From: SIG607 sp045646245
Lineage (GTDB): Bacteria; Bacillota; Clostridia; Oscillospirales; Acutalibacteraceae
Reading direction: 5' to 3'
Length of the DNA: 19,100 bases
NCBI GenBank assembly: GCA_045646245.1
Contig: JAZRKJ010000038.1
Coordinates: forward strand, 1 to 19,100
Below are positions 13,363-19,100 of this stretch, one piece after another. The notes under the pieces were generated by a model. The model was not told the DNA's origin. It did no database searches and saw nothing but the letters and a program-made list of their open reading frames with translations. Numbering within the stretch: the first letter of the stretch is position 1; every line of letters starts with the position of its first letter. The position numbers and the translations under genes were made by a program.

Positions 13363-14367
13363 TTACTTTACGTAGTAGAAGCCGTCTGCGGGAAGCTTTC
13401 CGCCTACCGATTGAGGATTGGCTTCATACATAATTTTAAGATAACCGGAAAGCTTGGTTTTCATTTCGGCACCGGTTATAAAGGTAAGTCCGCAATTGGG
13501 GATAGCCTTCTGGATAACGGCGGCTTTTACGGGGAGAATCTTCTGCTCTTCGCAAATTACCGCGGTTGATTGGGGATTAGCTTTTGCCGCATTTATGGAT
13601 ACTTCGTATTCATCAAGGAAAATTTCTACCGCGTCGGGATTAGCGGCAAGGTAGTTGTTATTAACAATAACGCAACCCATGAGAAGAGCGTCGGTTTCAG
13701 AAATCTTTGACCATTCTTCGCCCATATTAAATACTACCTTTGCGTTTTCGTATTTTGTGGGAAGAACGGTTGCAACAGGCTGGGGAGCCATAATTACGGC
13801 GTCCTCATCCTTTGCCCAAACGGTGGGAAGCTCGCTGCCGTCGGAAACGAACTGAATTTTTACGTCTTTGTCGGGGTCAAGGTTATTACCCTTTAATACG
13901 TAACGAAGAATATATTCGGGGTTAGCGCCCTGACCGGGGGTGTAAATGGTTTTGCCCTTTAAGTCGGCAATGGAGGCAATATCTTCACCGTTGGTAAGCA
14001 TATAAAGCACGCTGGAGGTGTTAACCGCAAGAACCGTTACGTTGCCGTTTGTTTTATTGTAAAGAGCCGACGCCTGATTGGTTGCAACAGCGGCAATATC
14101 GGCGCTTCCGTTGGAAACGGCGGCAACAATTTCGGTGTTGTTATCAACAACGGTAAATGTATAGGTGTTAGCGGTTTCGCCGTTCTTTGCGGCGGAAATA
14201 AGATTAGCCGCGCCAATACCCGTAGGGCCAGAAAGAACGTACATATTTACCTGCCCCGCCTTAAGGGGTGCAGAGGAATTTTCTTCATCAGCGGGTTTTG
14301 CGCTGCAGCCTGCAAAGCAAACAACCGTTAGGGCAAGCGCTAAAATAATGCTTAATATTCTTTTCAT
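13363..14367 (-). CDS. Substrate-binding lipoprotein (SsuA/NrtA/THI5-like)
   Basis: 334 aa, ATG at 14367, overlapping the regulator's stop by 4 bases. A lipoprotein signal (MKRILSIILALALTVVCFAGC) puts the modified Cys at ~21. The mature part follows the SsuA/NMT1 fold pattern: SGPTGIGAANLISAAKNG, then SADIAAVATNQASALYNK, ASIADLKGKTIYTPGQGANPEYILRYVL, and PQPVATVLPTKY. This family binds sulfonates, nitrate, taurine, thiamine precursors or related small molecules. Nothing here singles out one of them, and no biosynthetic or degradative enzyme is linked. Binds ligand outside the cell and delivers it to the permease encoded next. Confidence 0.88.
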   Translation of the reverse strand: MKRILSIILALALTVVCFAGCSAKPADEENSSAPLKAGQVNMYVLSGPTGIGAANLISAAKNGETANTYTFTVVDNNTEIVAAVSNGSADIAAVATNQASALYNKTNGNVTVLAVNTSSVLYMLTNGEDIASIADLKGKTIYTPGQGANPEYILRYVLKGNNLDPDKDVKIQFVSDGSELPTVWAKDEDAVIMAPQPVATVLPTKYENAKVVFNMGEEWSKISETDALLMGCVIVNNNYLAANPDAVEIFLDEYEVSINAAKANPQSTAVICEEQKILPVKAAVIQKAIPNCGLTFITGAEMKTKLSGYLKIMYEANPQSVGGKLPADGFYYVK

Positions 14368-14969
14368 AAAATCACCTTTATCTTTCCGTCCTCACGGACA
14401 ATAAGTTTCTTTTGTTCTAAATTGGCAAGCTCTCTGTAAAGTGTGGTTCTTCCCATACAAAGTATACTGCTGAGTCCCGTCATTTTACCTTCGTACCCGC
14501 CGTTTTTAAGAAGGTAAGCGTAAAGCTTGCCTTCGGCGCCGTCCCGCATCATAATAGAAAGCTTTTCGTTTAAAAAACGTATGCGGGAGGAAAGGAATGA
14601 AACGTAATTAACTGCAACCTGTGGGTATTTTTCGAAAACGCGGGCAAGAGTTTCTTCTTCAATAAACTGAACGGTACAAGGCTTAACCGCTTCAATTCGG
14701 CTTATATATTCCGTATTGTCTCCAAACACCGCCGCCGCGCCGAAAACGCTTCCCTCTTTAAAATAAGAAAGCACACCGTCGCCGCCCAAGGGCACCGCTT
14801 TGGCGCTTCCCGAAAGAATTACGCCTATACTTCTGCGGAACTGCTTTTCGCTATAGATGGTTTCCCCTTTTGAAAAGGCTACCGGCTCGCTCAGCTCTAT
14901 TTCTTCCGCCGCCTGCTTTACGTTTTTAAACAAGTAGACAGACGCCAGAAGCTCTCTCCGCTTTTCCAT
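14364..14969 (-). CDS. Crp/Fnr-family transcription regulator
   Basis: 201 aa, ATG at 14969 with GGAGG 6-7 bases upstream. Residues ~15-120 form a cyclic-nucleotide-type beta-roll (ETIYSEKQFRRSIGVILSGSAKAV, then EGSVFGAAAVFGDN). A dimer helix follows (YVSFLSSRIRFLNEKL). The C-terminal HTH is compact (KMTGLSSILCMGRTTLYRELANLEQKKLI). No four-Cys iron-sulfur cluster typical of FNR is present. As first gene of a regulator-transporter operon, it probably senses the transported compound or a related metabolite and controls its own promoter through the palindrome at 14988-15003. The effector is unknown. Confidence 0.88.
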   Translation of the reverse strand: MEKRRELLASVYLFKNVKQAAEEIELSEPVAFSKGETIYSEKQFRRSIGVILSGSAKAVPLGGDGVLSYFKEGSVFGAAAVFGDNTEYISRIEAVKPCTVQFIEEETLARVFEKYPQVAVNYVSFLSSRIRFLNEKLSIMMRDGAEGKLYAYLLKNGGYEGKMTGLSSILCMGRTTLYRELANLEQKKLIVREDGKIKVIL

Positions 14970-14987
14970 TTCACACCTCCTAAAAAC

Positions 14988-15003
14988 TGTACCATTTGGA
15001 ACA
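14988..15003. promoter_or_regulatory. Candidate Crp/Fnr-type operator
   Basis: TGTACCATTTGGAACA is a 16-bp near-palindrome (TGT-CC, 4-6 central bases, GG-ACA), the size and shape of Crp/Fnr sites. It begins a few bases downstream of the predicted start of the regulator-transporter operon, a position suited to self-repression. Confidence 0.6.
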
Positions 15004-15013
15004 CTTTTTCATT

Positions 15014-15042
15014 ATAATAGCATATTGTTAACATTTTGTCAA
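15014..15042 (-). promoter_or_regulatory. Promoter of the Crp/Fnr-transporter operon
   Basis: On the minus strand TTGACA (15037-15042), 17 bases, TATTAT (15014-15019), with TG one base upstream of the -10. Start expected near 15007, leaving a ~38-base leader to the regulator ATG. Confidence 0.9.
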
Positions 15043-15082
15043 TAGAAAATACATCCTTTGGTCTTTTCTTTTTTCTAAAATA

Positions 15083-15091
15083 TGTTAAAAT
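15083..15091 (+). promoter_or_regulatory. Possible extended -10 promoter of htpG
   Basis: TGTTAAAAT gives TG-N-TAAAAT, an extended -10, about 32 bases before the htpG ATG. The matching -35 region (TCTTTT/CTTTTC) is poor. No CIRCE inverted repeat for HrcA and no CtsR-like repeat is visible in the 153-base gap. Confidence 0.4.
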
Positions 15092-15122
15092 AGAATTATC
15101 ATTTTAAAAAGAAGGTTTTTAT

Positions 15123-17012
15123 ATGGCAAAAAAGCAGTTTAAGGCGGAATCCAAAAGGCTTCTCGACCTTATGATTAACTCCATTTACACAAACAAGGAA
15201 ATATTCCTCCGTGAAATTATTTCCAACGCAAGTGACGCAAGCGATAAGCTTCATTATCTTTCTCTTACCGACCAGACGGCGAGAGATAAAATGGGCGACC
15301 TTAAAATCAAAATCAAGGTTGATAAAGAAAACCGCACCCTTACCGTAACCGACAACGGTATTGGTATGACAAGGGAAGAGCTTGAAAATAATCTTGGTAC
15401 AATTTGCAAAAGCGGTTCTTTGCAGTTTAAAGAAAATATGACCGAAGAGGAAGAAAAGAATGCCGTAAACATTATCGGTCAATTCGGCGTAGGCTTTTAT
15501 TCTGCGTTTATGGTAAGCGACACCTTAACGGTAAATTCCCTTTCTTATAAAGAAGAACAGGGTTACAGTTGGACAAGCAACGGCGCCGACGGTTACACCG
15601 TAAAAGAGTGCGAAAAGCAAAACGTGGGTACCGAAATAATTATGCACTTAAAGGCTGACACCGACGAAAACCGTTACAGCGAATATTTAGAAGAATATAA
15701 AATTAAAAAGCTTGTTAAAACCTATTCGGATTACATACGCTATCCCATTGTAATGGACGTGGAGAAAACCAAGGAAGAGGGCGAAGGGGAAGCTAAAACC
15801 ACCGTTACTTATATTGAAACCGAAACCCTTAACAGTATGGTTCCCGTTTGGAAAAAGAGCAAGTCTGAACAAAGTGAAGAAGAGCTTAACCGTTTTTATA
15901 AAGATACCTTCTTTGATTTTGAAGACCCGCTTATGAATATCAGCATAGATGCCGAAGGTGTTGTTTCCTACAAAGCCCTTCTTTTCGTTCCCGCCAAAAC
16001 CCCTTACGATTACTACACCAAGGAATACGAAAAGGGATTAAAGCTTTATTCAAGCGGCGTTATGATTATGGAAAAATGCTCCGACCTTGTACCCGAACAC
16101 TTCCGTTTTGTAAAGGGTGTTGTGGACAGCGACGACCTTTCTCTTAACATTTCCCGTGAAATGCTTCAACAAGACGCAAGCCTTAAAACCATTGCCAAAA
16201 ACATTGAAAAGAAAATTCACGCGGAACTTAAAAAAGCGCTTAACAACAATTTTGAAAAATACGAAAAATTCTGGAATGCCTTTGGTATTCAGCTAAAATA
16301 CGGCGCCGTTGCACAGTACGGTATTTATAAGGATACTCTTAAAGATTTACTCCTTTTCCGGTCAAGTAATCAGGGTAAGCTTATAACTATTGATGATTAT
16401 CTTAAAAATATGCCCGAAGACCAAAAGCACATTTACTATGCCTGCGGTGAAACAGTACAAAAAATCAACAGTCTTCCCCAAGCCGAGCTTGTCCGCGCAA
16501 AGGGCTACGATATGCTTTGCCTTACCGACGAGGTAGACGAATTCCTTATGAACGTTTTACGTGAAGAAAACGGAAAGGATTATTGCTCCATTAACTCGGA
16601 TAACGCCGATTTACTGGACGAGGATGATAAAAAGAAAGCAGAAGAAACCGCCGAAGAAAACAAGGAAATGCTCACCTTTATTAAGGAAGCGCTTGGCATT
16701 GCCGACGTTGTTATCTCCCAAAAGTTAAAAACTCATCCCGTTTGTCTTTCCGCAAAGGGCGGTATAACCTTGGAAATGGAAAAATACTTTGCAAGCCTCC
16801 CCGGCGAGGACAAGGAAAAGGTAAAAGCCCAGAGAGTTCTGGAATTAAACGCCGAACATCCTGTTTTTGCCGCTCTCAAAGGCACCTTTGAAAACGACAA
16901 AGAAAAAGCAAAGGCTATGGCTGAAGTGTTGTACGGCAACGCCCTTTTAATTGCAGGTATGTCAATTGAGAACCCCTCCGATTACGCCGAAAAGGTTTGC
17001 TCACTTTTTTAA
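15123..17012 (+). CDS. htpG: Molecular chaperone HtpG (Hsp90)
   Basis: 629 aa, ATG at 15123 with AGAAGG upstream. N-terminal GHKL ATPase domain (~1-215): the EIFLREIISNASDASDKL block has the catalytic Glu31 and Asn35, then VTDNGIGMT and GQFGVGFYSAFMV (~118-130) form the nucleotide lid. The middle domain (~225-500) has the SLNISREMLQQD segment with its conserved Arg. The C-terminal dimer domain follows. Full family length and no truncation. Cytosolic ATP-driven chaperone helping stress-damaged or late-folding proteins. A HAD hydrolase follows 11 bases after its stop, so the two form an operon. dnaJ lies beyond, on the other strand. Confidence 0.97.
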   Translation: MAKKQFKAESKRLLDLMINSIYTNKEIFLREIISNASDASDKLHYLSLTDQTARDKMGDLKIKIKVDKENRTLTVTDNGIGMTREELENNLGTICKSGSLQFKENMTEEEEKNAVNIIGQFGVGFYSAFMVSDTLTVNSLSYKEEQGYSWTSNGADGYTVKECEKQNVGTEIIMHLKADTDENRYSEYLEEYKIKKLVKTYSDYIRYPIVMDVEKTKEEGEGEAKTTVTYIETETLNSMVPVWKKSKSEQSEEELNRFYKDTFFDFEDPLMNISIDAEGVVSYKALLFVPAKTPYDYYTKEYEKGLKLYSSGVMIMEKCSDLVPEHFRFVKGVVDSDDLSLNISREMLQQDASLKTIAKNIEKKIHAELKKALNNNFEKYEKFWNAFGIQLKYGAVAQYGIYKDTLKDLLLFRSSNQGKLITIDDYLKNMPEDQKHIYYACGETVQKINSLPQAELVRAKGYDMLCLTDEVDEFLMNVLREENGKDYCSINSDNADLLDEDDKKKAEETAEENKEMLTFIKEALGIADVVISQKLKTHPVCLSAKGGITLEMEKYFASLPGEDKEKVKAQRVLELNAEHPVFAALKGTFENDKEKAKAMAEVLYGNALLIAGMSIENPSDYAEKVCSLF

Positions 17013-17023
17013 GGAGATGACTT

Positions 17024-17731
17024 ATGGCTGTTAACACCATTCTTTTTGATTTGGACGGCACCCTTTTACCAATGGATCAGGATACATTTACAAAGGCTTA
17101 TTTCAAAGCGCTTTGTAAAAGAGTCGCTCCTTTGGGCTACGACCCCGATACAATAATTAAATGCATTTGGGCAGGTACCGGCGCAATGGCAAAAAACGAC
17201 GGCGCAAAAACCAACGATCAAGTTTTTTGGGATGCCTTTGCTTCGGTTATAGGCAAGGACATTTTAAGTAAAAAAGACCAGTTCGACGAATTTTACCTTA
17301 ACGAATTTGAAACGGTAAAAGCTTTTTGCGGCTTCAACGAAAAAGCCGCAAGGGTTATTGAAACGGTTAAAAAAAAGGGCTTTACCGCCGTACTCGCCAC
17401 CAATCCTATTTTTCCCCACACCGCCGTTCGGGCAAGAATCCGTTGGGCAGGGCTTAACATAGACGATTTTTCACATTTCACTTCCTACGAAAACAGCCGT
17501 TACTGTAAGCCCAACCCCGAATACTACAAAGAAATTCTTAAAAAAATAAATAAAACCCCCGAAGAATGTCTTATGGTAGGCAACGACGTGGGCGACGATA
17601 TGGTAGCCGAAAAGCTTAATATTAAGGTATTTCTTCTTACCGACTGCCTTATAAATAAAAATAATGAGGATATAAACAAATATCCCCACGGCGGTTTTGA
17701 TGAGCTTATAAACCTTATAGAAAATCTTTAA
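17024..17731 (+). CDS. HAD-superfamily hydrolase
   Basis: 235 aa, ATG at 17024 with AAGGAGATGACTT in front, 11 bases after htpG. Motif I FDLDGTLLP (Asp9 nucleophile, Asp11 acid/base), motif II AVLATNP, motif III Lys in RYCKPNPEYY, motif IV GNDVGDDM. A helical cap domain lies between ~20 and ~100, as in phosphoglycolate-phosphatase or beta-phosphoglucomutase relatives (cap type C1). Predicted Mg-dependent phosphatase acting on a small phosphorylated metabolite in the cytosol. The substrate cannot be named. Co-transcription with htpG may be just convenience. Confidence 0.9.
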   Translation: MAVNTILFDLDGTLLPMDQDTFTKAYFKALCKRVAPLGYDPDTIIKCIWAGTGAMAKNDGAKTNDQVFWDAFASVIGKDILSKKDQFDEFYLNEFETVKAFCGFNEKAARVIETVKKKGFTAVLATNPIFPHTAVRARIRWAGLNIDDFSHFTSYENSRYCKPNPEYYKEILKKINKTPEECLMVGNDVGDDMVAEKLNIKVFLLTDCLINKNNEDINKYPHGGFDELINLIENL

Positions 17732-17734
17732 AAG

Positions 17735-17771
17735 AAATTCCCGAGATGTAAAAACATCTCGGGAATTTTTT
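17735..17771. terminator. Bidirectional terminator between HAD gene and dnaJ
   Basis: A perfect 15-bp stem, AAATTCCCGAGATGT (17735-17749) / ACATCTCGGGAATTT (17754-17768), with a 4-base loop and TTT tail on the plus strand. T-rich TTTCTTTT follows on the minus strand. It serves the two convergent genes, 3 bases after one stop and just past the other. Confidence 0.93.
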
Positions 17772-18933
17772 AGTCACCAAAAAGGTCTTTGACCTTATCA
17801 AAGAAGGATTTGCGTTTTTTATAGTTTTTCTCACCCAGCGATTTATCAAACTCCTGAAGCTTTTCCCTTTGCTCCTTGGTTAAATCCTTGGGAACTTCAA
17901 CGATAATTTTAACGTATTCGTCGCCGTAGCCCGAATAGTTAAGACGCTTTATACCCTTACCGCGGAGTTTAAATTCATCCCCCGGCTGGGTTCCTTCGTG
18001 AATATTAAATTTGGCTTTGCCGTCAAGGGTAGGTACGGTGATTTCACCGCCCAAAGCCGCTTGAGCATAAGTAATGGGTATTTCGCAGAATATATCAAAT
18101 CCGTCGCGCTCAAAAATTGGATGAGGACGAACCGAAACGGTAATGTTAAGGTCGCCTGCGGGGCCGCCGTTTATACCTGCGTCACCACCGCCGCGAAGGG
18201 TGATTCCCTGTCCGTCATCAATACCCGCAGGAATATCTATAACCTTTTCGGTTACCTTTCTCACTCTTCCCTTACCCGAGCATTTACGGCAAGGCTTATC
18301 TATAATCTTACCCGAACCGCGGCAACTGTCGCAAACCTGTTGGGTTTGAATTGTGCCGAAAGGCGTACGTTGACCAATTACAACCTGACCCGAACCGTGG
18401 CAGTTTGGACAGGTTTTAACCTGAGTTCCCTTTTCGGCTCCGCTTCCGCCGCACTCGTCACAAGACTCATTTCGGGTAACCTTTATAGTCTTTTTGCAAC
18501 CCTTTGCCGCTTCCTCAAAAGAAATAACCACGTTTGTGGCGGTATCCGCGCCGCGTCTGGGTGCGTTGGGGTCACGTCTGCGGGAAGAACCGCCGAAACC
18601 GCCGCCAAACATAGAACCCAAAATATCGCCCAAATCCCCAAAATCTCCGAATCCGCCGAAACCTCCGCCAAAGGGGTTTCCGCCTTGACCTGCTCCGAAA
18701 TTAGGGTCAACGCCCGCGTGACCGAATTGGTCGTAACGGGAGCGCTTTTCTTTATCGGAAAGAATTTCGTAAGCTTCGTTTACTTCCTTAAAATTCTTTT
18801 CTGCTTCAGCATCTCCGGGGTGAAGGTCGGGGTGATATTTTTTAGCCGCCTTACGGTATGCTTTTTTAAGGTCATCATCGTTAACACTTTTGTCAACGCC
18901 CAGTACCTCGTAATAATCTCTCTTATCAGCCAC
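17770..18933 (-). CDS. dnaJ: Chaperone protein DnaJ (Hsp40)
   Basis: 387 aa, GTG start at 18933 with AGGAG 10 bases upstream. J domain 1-70 with the HPD motif at 34-36. A Gly/Phe-rich linker (~75-130; GGFGGFGDFGDLGD) follows. The zinc domain has four CxxCxGxG-type repeats (CDECGGSG, CPNCHGSG, CDSCRGSG, CRKCSGKG). C-terminal substrate domains run from ~215. Type I DnaJ, complete. Stimulates DnaK ATPase and delivers unfolded proteins. The dnaK or grpE gene would be expected just outside the right edge, but a purine-rich repeat fills the first 100+ bases upstream. Confidence 0.97.
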   Translation of the reverse strand: MADKRDYYEVLGVDKSVNDDDLKKAYRKAAKKYHPDLHPGDAEAEKNFKEVNEAYEILSDKEKRSRYDQFGHAGVDPNFGAGQGGNPFGGGFGGFGDFGDLGDILGSMFGGGFGGSSRRRDPNAPRRGADTATNVVISFEEAAKGCKKTIKVTRNESCDECGGSGAEKGTQVKTCPNCHGSGQVVIGQRTPFGTIQTQQVCDSCRGSGKIIDKPCRKCSGKGRVRKVTEKVIDIPAGIDDGQGITLRGGGDAGINGGPAGDLNITVSVRPHPIFERDGFDIFCEIPITYAQAALGGEITVPTLDGKAKFNIHEGTQPGDEFKLRGKGIKRLNYSGYGDEYVKIIVEVPKDLTKEQREKLQEFDKSLGEKNYKKRKSFFDKVKDLFGD

Positions 18934-18957
18934 TTGTTTTCGCTCCTAGCTTAATTA

Positions 18958-19100
18958 GGGAAAGGGGAAAGGGGAAAAGGGAAAAGAGTTCAATCCTTTC
19001 TCGCTTTCTCCATCATTCCCGATTCCGGTAAATTCTTCGAACTGTAAACCGAAGATTTCTTAATTAATCGGAATATGGGAAAGGGGAAAAGGGAAAAGAG
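18958..19100. repeat. Purine-rich direct repeat upstream of dnaJ
   Basis: GGGAAAGGGGAAAAGGG followed by AAAAGAG occurs at 18965-18988 and again at 19077-19100, 112 bases apart and identical over 24 bases. The second copy ends exactly at the window edge and may continue. The preceding bases CTTAATTA also recur. The stretch between (18989-19076) has no gene, but it has a CCGATT/AATCGG pair (19018-19023 and 19066-19071). No promoter of dnaJ is obvious here. Confidence 0.75.

Noticed and set aside
15043..15122. CIRCE element for HrcA control of htpG
   Set aside because: No TTAGCACTC / GAGTGCTAA inverted repeat is present in the gap or upstream of dnaJ.
17998..18954. Plus-strand open frame of 318 codons opposite dnaJ
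   Set aside because: dnaJ on the minus strand is unmistakable; this is a compositional shadow.

Overview
The window looks like chromosomal DNA of a Gram-positive, low-to-medium GC member of the Bacillota, most likely a gut-type clostridium. The evidence is strong AGGAG-type ribosome sites, a SipW-type signal peptidase with TasA/BsaA-like substrates, a Bacillus/Clostridium-type LexA box, a lipoprotein transporter and many short hairpin terminators. I cannot name the species from sequence alone.

Layout, left to right. (1) Positions 1-7197, minus strand: a six-gene operon with the signal peptidase sipW first, then five SipW-dependent TasA/CalY/BsaA-like secreted proteins. Two are short (203 and 217 aa). 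Three are long, with a shared head and different surface tails (beta-helix or GLUG-type); the last runs off the left edge. This is a biofilm-matrix or fibre operon. (2) Positions 7282-8758: a 1.48 kb segment bounded by perfect 23-bp inverted repeats. It holds a complete tyrosine recombinase gene, that gene's terminator, and one excellent promoter pointing out of the segment into sipW. I read this as an invertible ON/OFF switch for the matrix operon, captured here in the ON orientation. An extra near-identical site lies 43 bp inside the left one. The segment's own terminator would insulate the operon in the OFF orientation, and a second bidirectional terminator lies just outside the right repeat. 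(3) Positions 8811-10751, minus: a three-gene operon with a zinc-ribbon protein, a sigma-region-4-like protein and a Y-family DNA polymerase. Its promoter is back to back with that of an XRE repressor / ImmA-like metallopeptidase pair (10915-11635, plus). The shared operator carries a LexA box plus three copies of another palindrome, so it looks like a two-input DNA-damage switch.

(4) Positions 11637-12049: a 413-bp element bounded by 14-bp inverted ends and packed with small hairpins separated by AGTGATATT spacers. It fills almost the entire gap between two convergent genes. (5) Positions 12053-14969, minus: a Crp/Fnr-family regulator followed by a SsuA/NrtA-like lipoprotein, a permease and an ATPase, all overlapping or abutting, with a consensus promoter and a probable self-operator. 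(6) Positions 15123-17731, plus: htpG (Hsp90) and a HAD hydrolase, ending in a bidirectional terminator. (7) Positions 17770-18933, minus: dnaJ, preceded by a purine-rich direct repeat reaching the right edge.

The most interesting system is the self-contained inverton. It puts recombinase, promoter and terminator on one flipping segment, as in Hin-type switches but with a tyrosine recombinase, and it governs a matrix operon with variable-tail proteins.
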